The notes: generated by a model from the sequence alone, not told the origin. A stretch of DNA of 64,000 bases from Phocoena phocoena (GCF_963924675.1 NC_089221.1:136814263-136878262); one strand, 5' to 3'. Numbered from the stretch's first letter, positions 46,570 through 58,557 are shown. Translations and numbers: made by a program.

Positions 46570-46855
46570 AAAAAATGAGCCCCTGCTCTGTGCCAAAGAA
46601 TGTTGCTGGGTGTTAGTAAGACAGAGATGAATAAAGCACAGTCCCAGATTTGCAAAGCTCATGGTCTGGTTGGGAAGACAAGTGGACCAAAAAAAAAAAA
46701 AAAGTACAGCGCAATACGAAGGAAATTATAAATGTGTTCAGAGGGTAAAATAATGGCACAGAGGAGGGACAGATTAACTTTGGGAGGCAGCAGGAAGTTT
46801 TTACAGAAACAACATCTGAGCTAGGCTTTGAAGGATATACAGGAGTTCTTTAGTA
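46570..46855 (-). mobile_element. L2 LINE 3' fragment (reverse)
   Basis: gagcccctgctctgtgccaa, aaagctcatggtctggttgg, aacatctgagctaggctttg and aaggatatacaggagttc are reversed L2 phrases. A-tract at 46690-46704. Confidence 0.75.
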
Positions 46856-46857
46856 GC

Positions 46858-47070
46858 TCTTGTGCACTGATCCACTCAATAAACTTAACAGCTCAGGGCA
46901 TGCCAATTACTGTGCTCGGCACTGGAGGGTGAGATACGTAAGATAGAGTCCCTAGCCTCTCAGAACTCATAGACTAGACAAGAGGTAAATATATAAACAA
47001 AGAATTACATTGCAATATGTTGAGAGCAAAAGTCATTGAGAGAACCCAAGAGGGTCATAAGGAAAGGCCG
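46858..47070 (-). mobile_element. Second L2 LINE 3' fragment (reverse)
   Basis: ccactcaataaacttaacag, ccaattactgtgctcggcac and ctcagaactcatagactaga repeat the L2 3' end, so this is a separate copy. Confidence 0.7.
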
Positions 47071-47234
47071 TGTTGAGGAAAGGACTTGGGGGGTATTTTC
47101 TCTCTATGTTTGTAATGCTCCTTTTCAGCAAGTACTTATGGGTCATCTGACAGCAATGCAATATCCACAGGAAAATAACTATTTACAAGATAATTAATGA
47201 GAAGATAAGGAAACTGAAAAAGTGACAGAAACCT

Positions 47235-47335
47235 AGCTAACAACACCCATTTAACAAAAAAATTTTAAGCCTCTACCATGTGCTAAGCACCATACTAATT
47301 TGTGGGCATACAAGAGAGAGAAATACCAGGTGGGC
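47235..47335 (-). mobile_element. Possible L2 3' terminal scrap (reverse)
   Basis: aagcctctaccatgtgctaa and gcaccatactaatttgtggg. Confidence 0.45.
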
Positions 47336-47344
47336 ATAAAATCA

Positions 47345-47800
47345 AGGGGTTAATGGCATGGGTGATGGAGTCAGCCTGCCTGGGTTCAAATCCCAGTTTC
47401 CCAACCTGTTAGCTATGAGATTTTGGACTAGTTGTTGAACCTCTCCGTACTTTAGTTTCCTCATCTGCAAAAAGTGGATGACAAAATAACTCTGATTATT
47501 GTGTTATTAAAAACAGTAAAGCAGGGCTTCCCTGGTGGCACAGTGGTTGAGAGTCTGCCTGCCGATGCAGGGGACACGGGTTCGTGCCCCGGTCCGGGAG
47601 GATCCCACATGCCGTGGAGCAGCTGGGCCCGTGAGCCATGGCCGCTGAATCTGCGCGTCCGGAGCCTGTGCTCCACAATGGGAGAGGCCACAACAGTGAG
47701 AGGCCCGCGTACCGCAAAAAACAAAACCAAAAAACAGTAAAGCAGGCAAAGGGCTCAACTTAGTGCTGGATATGTGGTAAGTGTTCAATAAAAGTGTTAC
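47345..47800 (+). mobile_element. MIR SINE split by a CHR SINE
   Basis: Left part 47345-47510: agtcagcctgcctgggttca, aatcccagtttcccaacctg and agtttcctcatctgc. Right part 47746-47800: tgctggatatgtggtaagtg and ttcaataaaagtg. The SINE lies exactly between. Confidence 0.85.
47525..47730 (+). mobile_element. CHR-type tRNA-Glu SINE, short form, best preserved copy
   Basis: gggcttccctggtggcacag at the start, ggcccgcgtaccgcaaaaa at the end. The A box is tggcacagtgg (47536-47546). The B box at 47579-47589 reads ggttcgtgccc, with T for the usual A. Target duplication aaaacagtaaagcag at 47510-47524 and 47731-47745, perfect over 15 bp. Confidence 0.96.
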
Positions 47801-47934
47801 CACGAAGAAGATGATGAGGAGGAGGAGGATAAACAGATGCTGAATATGAAGAGCGTTGTGATGAATTTGGACTTTCTCTTCAACCACCAAAGCCAATAAA
47901 AGGTTTTAATCAAAGAAGTGACATGATCAGATTA

Positions 47935-48540
47935 AATTTTAAAAATATTTTTATTAAATAAATTTAAAATATACACAAAAGCAGAGAGCATACTTTAATA
48001 TACTTGCATATACATACGACTTAGATTCCATAAATATCTAGATTTTGCCACATTTGCCTCATCTATCAATTTTTTCTCTGCTTAAGAATTTTAAAGTATT
48101 ATAAAACAATCACAGACATAACTGAATCTTTACATGCCTACGAAGGCATCTTGTAAAAATATGGATATTTTCTTAACAAGACTACCATGGCATTATCATT
48201 CTTAACATTACTAATTCCTTGGTGTTATCTAACACTCACTCCATATTCAGATTTCTATAGTTGTCTCAAATGTCCTCTTAGTTGGTTGAAATCAGGACCT
48301 AAAAAATGCCTACGTATTACATTCAATTTTAAGCCTCTTGGTCTTTTTAATCTTTTTTTTTTTCATATCACAGGTTTTCTGAAAAGAATTAGATTTGTCT
48401 TTTTGCTTATTTATGGTGTCATTTAACTTGTTCCTCTATACCACAGTTTTCCTATAAATTGGAAGATAACTCTAAAATTTTGATTAGATTTGGGTTTAGC
48501 AGATTTTGGCAGGAGTATTTCATAGTAATGTGCCAATTAT
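47935..48540 (+). mobile_element. Ancient mammalian repeat, same family as 11.8 and 52.4 kb copies
   Basis: acaaaagcagagagcatact, caatcacagacataactgaa, catattcagatttctatag and ttttggcaggagtatttcat keep the order of an old interspersed repeat, possibly L1-related. Confidence 0.5.
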
Positions 48541-48544
48541 AAGC

Positions 48545-48862
48545 ACTTTTCACCAAAAATGTTCAGGTCTCCTTCCCAGTGTATGGTAGAATAGCAATTC
48601 TTTGCCTCATTAAAATTAACTGTGATCATGTGACTTGTTTTGGTTAATTAAATGAGTGGAAGCAAAACGTATATGTTCCTGGGAAGAGCTCTAAGAGCCA
48701 GTATATGATTTGCCTTTTTCCTTTTCCTCTGCCAGTGTGGTCATGGGAGGACATGTTGAGATGCTCTTCTATCAGCCTGGGCCCTGATTAGGTAAGTAAT
48801 CACTGAAATTTAGGTATATTTGTTATTGCAGCATAATCTTGTCCATTTTGACTAATATATTG
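48545..48862 (+). mobile_element. MaLR-like LTR remnant
   Basis: tgtgatcatgtgacttgttt, aagagctctaagagccagta, tatcagcctgggccctgatt and an ending ttgttattgcagcataatct with ttttgactaatata. This ending matches, reversed, the one at 27.97 kb. Confidence 0.55.
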
Positions 48863-48929
48863 CATCAGATCATAAGGTGCATAATGTCTCGTCGTCCCAC
48901 TTGTAGTAATTGGTTGGTATACTCATGCT

Positions 48930-50025
48930 TTTCAAGCATACATGGAACATTCTCCAGAATAGATCATATACTAGGCCATAAAATGTCTCAATAAATTTAA
49001 AAGAATTGAAATAACACGAAGTATGTTCTCCAACCACAACAGAATTAAATTAGAAATCAACAGCAGAAGGAAATTTGAGAAACCACGAATGTTTGGAAAT
49101 TAAACAACACATTTCTAAATAACTCATGGATCAAAGAAGAAACTACAAGGGAAATTTGAACTGATTTACAATGAAAGCAAAATATATCAAAATTTATGGG
49201 ATGCAACTAAAGCAGTGCTAAGAGGGAAATATATAGCTTTAAATACCTATGTTAAACAAAAATAATCTCAAATCAGTAACCAAATCTTCCACCTTAAGAA
49301 TCTAGAAAGTAAAGAGCAAAGTAAGCACAAAGTAAGGAGAAGAAAGTAAATAATAAAGATTAGAGGGCAAGTCAATGAAATACACAACAAAAAGTTAAGG
49401 AAATCAATGAAATCATAAGTTGAATGTCTGAAAAGGTCATCAAAATTGACCAAACCTTTAGCTAGAGTAAGGAAAAGAAAAGACACATATCATCAAATCA
49501 GGAATGAAATAGAGGATATCACCATTAACTCTACAGAAGTTAAAAAGATAAGGGAAAACCATGAATAGCTTTATACCAAAAAATAGACCAAATGAAAAAA
49601 ATTTAAATTCTTAGAAAGATACAAATTACCAAAACTGACCCAAGAAGAAATAAAAAATCTGAATAGATCCATAACAAGTAAAGAAATTGAATTAGTAATT
49701 AAAAATCTTCCTGGAAGAAAAGCCTAAGCCTAGATGGCTTCATTGGTGAATCCTGTCAAACATTTAAAGATATAATAGCAATCCTTCACAAATTCTTCCA
49801 GAACATACTGGAGGAAGCAACACTTCCCAACTCACTTTATGAAACCAGTATTACTCTGATACCAAAGCCAAAGACATAACACAAATAAAAAATTTAGGTC
49901 AATGTCCTCAATATAGACATAAAAATCCTCAAAATATTAGCAAACCAAATCCAGTGTCATAAAAGATTAGACATTACGATCAAGTGAGAATTATCCTAGG
50001 AAAGCAACATTGGTTTAACATTCAA
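48930..50025 (+). mobile_element. Old L1 fragment, ORF2 endonuclease end to reverse transcriptase start
   Basis: tctccagaatagatcatata (48952), gcagtgctaagagggaaat (49212), aaccaaatcttccaccttaa, cccaagaagaaataaaaaat (49640) and gcctagatggcttcattggt (49727). It covers the same part of ORF2 as the fragment at 895-1835, so these are independent copies. Many stops and indels. Confidence 0.88.
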
Positions 50026-50029
50026 GGGG

Positions 50030-50810
50030 GTAAAAGCCTACATCCCTTCATTGTAAATTTCCTCATCAATCTTTAATCCAATGATTTCATCCACTGATGA
50101 TCACTGTCTGAATCAATTATTTCATTAAGAATTGCAGAATGATGAATTTCTAATGCTATCCTTCCTAATACATTTGTTAGTTAGAATCCCTCCCTAAAAG
50201 ATAAAAAATTTCCCGCATCAACTGGGACTATTGTGCTACTCTGGAATACACTTCCTCCAGGAAAGGCAGGATATATATTTGTTTCTTTTCCTTTAATTGC
50301 AAGTTTGCAGAGTAAGGTGTTGGTGACCTAGTTACTGCTAATTGTGTCCAATGATGTGCTTTTCTCCTTCTTTCCTTTTTTTTCCCCTTCCTTTTCTTTT
50401 TACTTTCTCTTTTTTTTGAGTATCATTTTGAATGTATGGTTTTTATATATTCAATGTGTTTTAATCAGTTTTAGTCATAATTCTCTTGAGGCATAAAATG
50501 TCTTGTTTTAGCCAATGAGAAGTCCCTCATGTCAGATCTTTGTTTTTTTAACTGGACCTCATTACTCTTTAATAGTTTCCTTGCTTCCGTATACAATAAC
50601 ATATCCCCAACTCAGTTATTCTATTTCCTGCCGTTTCTACATGCATTTCTGCTTCCTTTTAGTAGGAAGGTATTTAGAGCCCACAATCTGGGTCCTGGGC
50701 TTACTCATTATTCCTGAGTCACCACTGCTTCTAGGCCTTTTTAGTGGACGATTAGGAATAAGTATTTTTGAAAAAGAATTATGAGTTCACACTGATATTT
50801 TCAATTTATT
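50030..50810. other. Unassigned AT-rich stretch
   Basis: No exon or clear repeat. T-rich runs near 50380-50420. Confidence 0.5.
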
Positions 50811-50814
50811 TTTA

Positions 50815-51226
50815 GAGCATTATGCTAAGTGAGATAGAAAGAGAAAGACAGGTACTGTATGCTATCACTTACATGTGCAACCTAAAAAAGTTGAATGTGT
50901 AAAAACATAGTAGAATGATGGTTACCAGGGGTTGGGGGGTGTGGAAATTGGGAGATATGGTTTAAGGGTACAAGTTTGCAACTACTAGACAAGTAAGTTC
51001 TGGAGATCTAATTCACAGCTTAGTGATTGTAGTCAACAGTGCTATAGCGTAAACTTCAAAGTTGCTAATTAGACTAGATTTTTACTGTTCTCAACACAAA
51101 AGAGATAATGATTACTATGTCACTGTAGTAATCATATTGCAATATATAAATGTACCAAACCAACACATTGTGCGCCTCAAACATATAATGTTATATGTCA
51201 ATTATATCTCAATTAAAAATTAAGGT
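50815..51226 (+). mobile_element. Old L1 3' UTR
   Basis: gcattatgctaagtgagata, gaatgatggttaccaggggt, attgtagtcaacagtgctat, aaaagagataatgattacta and acacattgtgcgcctcaaac are the L1MA/MB-type 3' UTR in order. The tail is worn. Confidence 0.88.
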
Positions 51227-51229
51227 ATT

Positions 51230-52030
51230 TATTAACTTCTAAAATAATAGTTGTCTTATTTTGCTAAAAATCTTTGTTCTAACAACATTAATATGATTAA
51301 TAATTTGTTTTATCCTACAATATATACAAAATATTTCTAAAAGTAATACCAATATTGCTATAATTTATACTATATTTAGAATATATGAATTATCTTACCT
51401 TACATGTAAAATATGTTAGATTTATAGTGTAAAATAATATTACTATATTTATGATAACCTATTAGTATACTTGCAATATAAGAAATTGTCATTTTATAGT
51501 CAAAAATGGTAAAATATTGGCAATTTCATATGGTTCAACCTAATACTAACAATAAGACTACTGAATGAAGTTTAAGATTTATTTGCAACTTTTCTTGATT
51601 CTTAAAATATATTTCATAAGAATGTAAAGTCAAAATACTTTTATGAAAGTTAAATAATTATTTTCTTCATGTGGTTAATAAAAATTCGTTTTTATCTTTT
51701 TCATTTTAATTTGGTTTTAATTTTTAGAAATCTCTTATTTTACTTTAATGTTATTTTTTGAATGTGTAAACATTTACGTGATTCCAAAGTCAAGATTTAT
51801 AAGAGGACACATTCAGACAAGTTTTGCTGCCAACCTATGTCCTCAATTGTGCACTTCCTTCTCTTGTATTTTGATAAGTTTTTGGTTTATCTTCCAGAAT
51901 TTTCCTTTGCAAATATAAGCAAATAGTATATACATATGTGTGTGTAAGCATGTATGTGGTTTCCCCTTTCTTATACAAAATTATCTATACTGTTGTGCAT
52001 CTTGCTTGTTTCTCATGAGAGTATCAGATT
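51230..52030. other. AT-rich unassigned stretch
   Basis: About 75-80% A+T by eye at 51240-51720. No repeat or exon recognised. Confidence 0.5.
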
Positions 52031-52034
52031 AGCA

Positions 52035-52270
52035 TTTTGAAAAGATCACTCCATCTCCTGTAGGCAGAAGAGATTGGAAACGGACATCCTACTGGAAATA
52101 GGGAGGCAAATGTGGAGGCCACAGCAGTTGTCTAAACAAGCACTGTTGGTGGTGGTCAGGACTAGGGTAGTGGCAGTGGAGATGGAGAGAAGTGGACAGA
52201 TTGGAGATAAATTTTGGAGGTTGGAGGTATAGGACCTAGAGGTTGTTTGGATGTAGGTGGAAACCACAAC
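52035..52270 (-). mobile_element. L2 LINE fragment (reverse)
   Basis: gatcactccatctcctgtag, cacagcagttgtctaaacaa, gtcaggactagggtagtggc and agtggagatggagagaagtg are reversed L2 phrases. Confidence 0.85.
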
Positions 52271-52369
52271 TTTGTGCAGAAAATCCAGGCCAGCCCCCTG
52301 GTCACATTTATATTCCCAGTGGGATGCAGTTTTTCTATGGAATAGAATACTAGATCATATCTATACTCT

Positions 52370-52590
52370 TTTCTTTTTAAAAAAAGTTATAATAGAAAAT
52401 TTCAAACATACATAAACTAGAAGAGTATACTGAACTCCAACATACTAATCACAGAGATCCAACAATTATCAACTTATGGCCTACCTAATTTTATCTATAC
52501 TCCCAGCTACTCTTATCACCCTCCCCAACCCCTAACAATATTTTGAAGCAAATACTGGGAATCTTGTCATTTTATCTCTCTGTTCAGTAT
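52370..52590 (-). mobile_element. Ancient mammalian repeat, same family as 47.9 kb copy
   Basis: aaatttcaaacatacataaa, ccaacaattatcaacttatg and tattttgaagcaaatactgg. Strand uncertain. Confidence 0.5.
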
Positions 52591-52594
52591 TTTC

Positions 52595-53220
52595 CAGCAC
52601 CTTGGGGAGAGATTGTTATCTAAATCCCACTGTTCCTTTCTCTGATACCTGCCACTCTACTAACTGACTCATTAAACTTCATTGCTTTATTGTAAGGCTT
52701 TGATCCCTTTAAAAATTCAACACAGCTTGGGTTTCACAGAGATACCCAATGCACAGTTTGACTTAAAAATGGAATCCCTTTGCTTGCTAGATGGTAGTGG
52801 TGGAGAAAAAGGTCAGGTATAAAGGTGACTTATTCATCCACAAACACTCCTCCTGACTTCCCCATGAAAACACTGCAGTGTGGTTGGCAGTAGAAGCCAT
52901 AACCCAGTGCCCTTGTGCCGCAGGGCATGTGGCATGTCGTTTCTCCTAGAGAAGCTCCCTGACTCGTGGCAACCAGTCAGCCTCTCCTTTTTGACTTCCC
53001 ACTGAGCTGTGACTCAGATATAACTTTCTGCCCATGCCACCAAATACTTGGACTGAGTGTGTTACAACCTATTTACTTGCTGAAGTGGAAGGCCTTTCTT
53101 CCCACTTGGAATCTTCATTGTCATTACTTGCAGCCTGAATCTATCCTGACTTATCTCAATGTCCTTTGCACGAATATCTGTTTTATTGTACAAGCGTGTC
53201 TGTAGGAGTTACCATGCAAT
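52595..53220. other. Unassigned non-coding stretch
   Basis: No recognised repeat or exon. Confidence 0.5.
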
Positions 53221-53224
53221 GCTC

Positions 53225-53375
53225 AGTTACTGGCAATTTTCCTAACCTCTCTCAGAACTCTATTTTCCCAGCTCTAAAATAGAGCCCATTTTACCACCTA
53301 CTTCCTAGCCTTGATGTGATGATTCAAGATGGTACCTAAAGATACCTAGCACTATGTCTCAGACACACTTGTTAC
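53225..53375 (+). mobile_element. MIR fragment
   Basis: ttcctaacctctctcagaac, tctattttcccagctctaaa and tacctagcactatgtctcag. Confidence 0.7.
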
Positions 53376-53489
53376 TGCATTAACTCATCTCATGGATACC
53401 AATTTTGTCTTCCACATTTACCCCGTGTTCTGAACCCTCTTTCCTGTTTGCTTTGGTTATTATTATTATAGGGAGTAGAACTGTCTGAC

Positions 53490-53640
53490 AAAGGAAAGAT
53501 TCTTGATCATTGTGAGTCTCAATATTCTCAGGTGTAAAATGGGATTTTAGTATGTGTAAAACGTTTTGTGGGTTAAACCAAAAAATGGATATAAAAGTGA
53601 CCAGCACTGTGCCTGGCACATAATAAGTATTTGACAAAGA
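53490..53640 (+). mobile_element. MIR fragment
   Basis: ctcaggtgtaaaatgggatt and cagcactgtgcctggcacat, then aataagtatttgac. Confidence 0.75.
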
Positions 53641-53644
53641 CGTG

Positions 53645-54465
53645 GGGGATTGTCAGAGCCTGGGCTGGGTCACGGATTGGGATGGTGTATGTCTCTCTGA
53701 CACATTCTTCTCCTCAGGTTGAAAAGATTTAGGTGTCATTCCTCAGGTGGGCAGAGAGAAACAAGCTTTTCCTGCCAGTCTAACAAGTCTCATGTCAGAG
53801 GGCTATAAACAGTAGTTGTTCTCCTTGGAAACTATTTGGGCCCCAAAGCAAGCTCAGCTCCAAACAAAATTATTTGAACTAACCTGAATTGTTTAATAAA
53901 TGGCACAAATTTCCAGAGTTCTACAGGTATCTTAAAATGAGCTTGTTTCATTATTTATCAGTTCTCTCCACATTATCAACTGTATGTAGTCAACTAATTT
54001 ATCTTGTCCTAGAGCTATGAAATCAATCCATTTTAGGTATATTATGACTATAGTTCTGGAACTCAGTAGCCTTTGTGCTACTAAACTCAGTTGAACAGGC
54101 CCCCAGGGATGAGGGGGTGGGAAGGAGACAGCACCATAGTGGAAAAAGTGGTTTTAATTTTAACTTTTATTCGGTATTAACCGTTTTCCCACACTGCTTT
54201 GTAAATCATAGAGAGGAAAAAGAACAAAGCAATAAAAGCAAAATATGTTCAAATAAAGCCCCACAGTGTAACATAGTAGTAGATGGTGAAGCCCTTGGGG
54301 GCTTAATTTTTTTTTAATGTTTCATTTGCTTCTGAATTTGAAATTTCAGAAGGCAGAAGAAAACCTCAGTTTTGACTTTTTAAAAATATAGTTTCGATTG
54401 CTTTTGAATCAAGACCAAAAAATGCCCCCTCAAAGCTCTCTTCCAGGACATGGTTCTTGATGATT
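53645..54465. other. Unassigned non-coding stretch
   Basis: No recognised repeat or exon. Confidence 0.5.
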
Positions 54466-54483
54466 ATCTCACCCAAGTTTTTA

Positions 54484-54919
54484 TTTTATTTTTTAAAATT
54501 ATTTATTTATTTATTGGTTGCATTGGGTCTTCGTTGCTGCGTGCGGGCTTTCTCTAGTTGTGGTGAGCTGGGACTACTCTTCGTTGTGGTGCACGGGCTT
54601 CTCATTATGGTAGCTTCTCTTGTTGCAGAGCATGGGTTCTAGGTGCACGGTCTTCAGTAGTTGCAGCACGCAGGCTCAGTAGTTGCAGCATGTGGGCTCA
54701 GTAGTTGCGGCACGTAGGCCCTAGAGTGTGCGGGCTTCAGTAGTTGTGGCGCACAGGCTCAGTAGTTGTGGCTCGTGGGCTCTAGAGCACAGGCTCAGTA
54801 GTTGTGGCACACGGGCTTAGTTGCTCTGCGGCATGTGGGATCTTCCCAGACTGGGGATCGAACCCGTATCCCCTGCATTGGCAGGCGGATTCTTAACCAC
54901 TGCGCCACCAGGGAAGTCC
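54484..54919 (-). mobile_element. CHR-type tRNA-Glu SINE, long form with expanded body
   Basis: Head at right: actgcgccaccagggaagtc, B box gggatcgaaccc as seen on +. Tail at left: T/A-rich (attt)n. Flanks ctcacccaagttttt (54469-54483) and ctcaccaattttttt (54920-54934) are the target duplication. The body has six cagtagttg units against about three in the copy at 9486, giving 436 bp instead of about 355. Confidence 0.94.
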
Positions 54920-54935
54920 CTCACCAATTTTTTTT

Positions 54936-55240
54936 TAACAAGGGGGATACTAGCCTCCTACTTCTAAGGTTTGTGTAGGGCTGTTGTATTGTTTATAGGT
55001 CATTGTATTAGTCCATCTCTGGTGTACAGTGGAGTTGCATCAAATACACATTAAACTCTGTGAATTCAGCTGCCTGCATTTGGCAAAAGAGGAGAGAGGC
55101 AGACAGGATTTGAAAAGTGTGAGCAAGTCTACCCTTTATTCCACTGGCCTGTGAACAAATGTTTATTGGTTTCATGGGATGCAGTAATTGCAAAAGTTCT
55201 CTAGGCTAAGTGTGAGTTTAGTGCTGGCAACTCAAATTTT
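54936..55240. other. Unassigned non-coding stretch
   Basis: Nothing recognised. Confidence 0.5.
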
Positions 55241-55244
55241 TTTT

Positions 55245-55438
55245 TTTTTTTTCGGTACACGGGCCTGTCACTGTTGTGGCCTCTCCCATTGCGGAGCACA
55301 GGCTCTGGACACACAGGATCAGCGGCCATGGCTCACGGGCCCAGCCGCTCCGCGGCATGTGGGATCTTCCCAGACTGGGGCATGAACCCGTGACCCCTGC
55401 ATCGGCAGGCGGACTCTAAACCACTGCGCCACCAGGGA
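55245..55438 (-). mobile_element. CHR-type tRNA-Glu SINE, short form, head slightly truncated
   Basis: T-tail at 55237-55252, then cggtacacgggcctgtcact and a head ending gcgccaccagggaa. The final 'gcccc' of the usual end is missing. The B box on - reads gggttcatgcccc, also with T for A. A target duplication of aattttttt type is likely but low in information. Confidence 0.92.
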
Positions 55439-55444
55439 ATTTTT

Positions 55445-56025
55445 TTATAGTGTGGTCTTAAAACTTCTTTATTTGGTGATAAAAAGAAGAAAAAGCAATA
55501 TATTCCACCCCTAGAAAGAAGCGTAATGGACTTTGAAGGGTAGTTACAGCTTTATGCACCAACTTCAAACCAACCCCCACAAAGGTGGGACTCTACTGCA
55601 AACCAGATGTAGGAGACATGAATCAGTGTGGCTGCCCAGATCGTAGCAGTTTCCTCAATAGCACCTCTGTCCTGTCTTCCCTGGCTGAATAATCTTGGGG
55701 CAAAGACATGGCCTAAGCAAGGACAACCAGCCTCTCCATCCCAGGAACCTGAAATCTGACTGAAGAGATGCAGACAGAGACATCTCCACAGCAGAGTTAT
55801 TTGAGTGGCAGCTTCAGTGACTCCCAGGGCTGAAATCCCACAAGCTGCTCTCGTCCCTGCTCCTTTCAAATCCTGTTTGGCAACTCTTACGATTCTGTGA
55901 GTTTTCCTAATATCTTAAAGGAAGTTAGCCAGAGTTGCTTTTTGTGTTTGCAACCAAAAGAATTTTAAATAATACACCAAGTTATCATCCCATTAAGTTA
56001 AAATCTTCTTGGAATTAGAACTGAA
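55445..56025. other. Unassigned non-coding stretch
   Basis: A frame of 105 codons at 55552-55869 (-) has no family motif. Nothing else recognised. Confidence 0.5.
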
Positions 56026-56029
56026 TCAT

Positions 56030-56065
56030 TAAATTAATTAATTTAATTAAATTAATTAAATTAAT
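56030..56065. repeat. (TTAAT)n-type AT repeat
   Basis: Alternating attaa/ttaat units. Confidence 0.85.
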
Positions 56066-56069
56066 CCCA

Positions 56070-57670
56070 ACATCAATGGGTAAGGGAAGAAGACCCCTCC
56101 AGTGGAGGTGGAATAGGGGTAGGGAAAGAGAATATTCACTGGGCAATAACCTATCTTGGACAGTCTCCATGTTCTTACCTTCTTCCATTTCAAGCAGGTA
56201 TTCAGCCCCATAAGGGATTACTTCCTCAGGGATTATTTTGTGTCTAAGAGGCAGCAGGAGTAGAAATACTTGAAGACAGAAACTTTTCCTGTTCGTCATA
56301 AAAGCCTATAAATTACTGAAGCAACTATATGTTTGAGGTCAACCGGAAGTGAGAAAATGCCTTTGAAGTTAACCAGAGGAAAAAGGAAGAGAGTTCACAG
56401 AATTTAAGTAGAAGTCAGTGAGGATGGAAAAATCATTTGCCAAAACGTGGCTCCTAAGTACAGGGATGCTGTGCCTCAAAAGAAAAAAAAAAAAAAAGTT
56501 CCCCTAGCCCCACAGAGAGCTCACGATAGAGGTCCCATACCTAAAGTGACCACTGAGCGACTGGACACCATGATAGCCTGGAGTTGGGAACAGTACCCCT
56601 ACTCTTTGGACACCACCTGAGGTTCTGGATTGACATGGGGCCCTGGAAAGGTGCAGGGTCCATAATGACTGAGGCTGAATTTCCTGCTGGCTTGGGCACT
56701 TGGAAGAAGAAAAGGTTGCTCTTTAGAAGATGAAAAAGCTTATATAAGTTGCACAACAGTATTTACAGCCTAAGACTCTTACCTACCACATGGGTTATTT
56801 TATTTGCTGTTATAAATGATGTTATGAACTTTTGGGGTGCTTTGAAGTTTGTTGCAAGGTTTAGTAAATCAAAATACAGATACCCAATTAAATTTGTGTT
56901 TCAGATGAACAACAAATAATTGTTTTTAGTATTAGCATATCCTAGGCAATATTTGAGACATAGTTATACTAAAAATTATTCTTTATTTCTCTAAAATACA
57001 AATTTAATTGGGTGTGCTACATTTTATTCAATAACACTATGTAGGGCCAGTAAAGGGTGGCTTTTGGATGACCTGGCCATTTCTGACCTGTTGTACAGCC
57101 ATCCAACATACTCTGAGAGCTGGGGTTACTCCGAAGTAGAAGGTGGGCTTCCCACTGGGGACACTCAAAGGGTGCTGAGCTCCCCTGTCCCTGATATATC
57201 GAGTGCTTTGTCCATGACTTGCCTCTCTGTTCAGAAGACATGTCAGGCAAGAGCAGCAGGAATTCTCACATCCAGCCTGCTTCTTCCCTGTCCTTACTAA
57301 TTTAGGATGGTTTCCACAATTTTGTGGACATAACTGTGTAATCTAATAAAGGTAGATTAAATTACAGTTGAGTATTTTCAGATCTGAACGTGGGAAAAAT
57401 GTATCCTGTTTCAAAAAAAATGATCAACCGCCCCACACTCGTTTTGTTTTTCTTTTATCTGGGAACTGGGCAAGCAGGAACTATCTTGGGTTATTGTATG
57501 TGAAAGTCTCAAAGCTGTGTTGGTTTTGTAACAAAAAAAACAACAACAAGAAAACCCTCAAATGCACAAAATTTTGTTCTACCACATACCAAAGATAGGA
57601 GGAACCTGAACTACGGCTTTGGAAATAGATATTTCACTTTCAGAAAAATAAAAGCACTCATCTTGGTCAC
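56070..57670. other. Mostly unique non-coding DNA
   Basis: No recognised repeat or exon over 1.6 kb. A-tract at 56481-56497. Confidence 0.5.
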
Positions 57671-57678
57671 CACCACAT

Positions 57679-57711
57679 AGCACACACACACACACACACG
57701 CACGCACGCAC
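57679..57711 (+). repeat. (CA)n followed by (CGCA)n microsatellite
   Basis: About nine ca units then three cgca units. Confidence 0.95.
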
Positions 57712-57714
57712 CAT

Positions 57715-58550
57715 TTCTGAAGACTCTTCAAGTGAGAAATGCTGGCTACTAAATCACTTTGGTAATTCTGTGAGCAGAAAAAAGAACATGAATTTGAACC
57801 AGATGAAATATTGGCTCTGTTCAAGTTCCGCTGGCAGCATATTCAGATACAGAGATTTTGATCTGGTTCAATAGGTTTAGAGTATTAGGGTGGTGAACTC
57901 TGGTTTTTGGTTCACAGTGGAGGTTGAGTCCCAAGAGAGAGAAAATGATGTTCTTCCCCACTTCACATCGTTAAAAAAAGACCTCTTGTTTCCATTGATT
58001 GATTGACTAATTGTTTGGCACTGTTAGCTTTGCCCAGTGGTCTAGTGCATAATAGCACGTCTCCAGTGAAGTAGAGTTTGTTTGCTAAAAACTTGTGGTT
58101 GTTTCTTGGCCATTTTCTCATTAGTAGAGTGAGATGGGCAGGACCCATGGCAAGTCAAAAAGGCTAGCGTTGAACATAAGACCACTGGAAATGCAGTCTA
58201 ATTCTATTTTGGATACCCTCCAAGAAATTTTTTCTTCTTCTTGCCTCAGCAAATGGATTTGGAGCTTTCTAGAACTCAGAAGATTCAACATGAGATGCCC
58301 AAAGCTCCAGAAAGCATAAGAAGCTTTCCTTAATTCATGCAGTACACATATTTAATCTGTTGGCTGAGGTTGACCTCTCCATGTTTTTAAGAAGAAAATG
58401 TCTGAAAACAAAGTGAATGTATACAAAAAAACCCCCCAAACAAAAACTCTTTGGAGGAATAAAATTAAAGTGTCCAAGAGAACAAACATTTTAACACTGT
58501 AAAACTCTTTAGAAACACCTAAATATTCAGTATACAAATTACAAACAATT
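57715..58550. other. Unassigned non-coding stretch
   Basis: No recognised repeat or exon. Confidence 0.5.
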
Positions 58551-58557
58551 CTTAGTT

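Noticed and set aside
47525..47730. tRNA gene in the SINE head (and in the other eight SINEs)
   Set aside because: The tRNA-Glu-like head cannot fold into a full cloverleaf, the B box is changed in the short form, and target duplications show retroposed copies.
54484..54919. CRISPR-like or satellite array from the repeated cagtagttg units
   Set aside because: Units are unequal in spacing and are part of a SINE with head, tail and target duplication.
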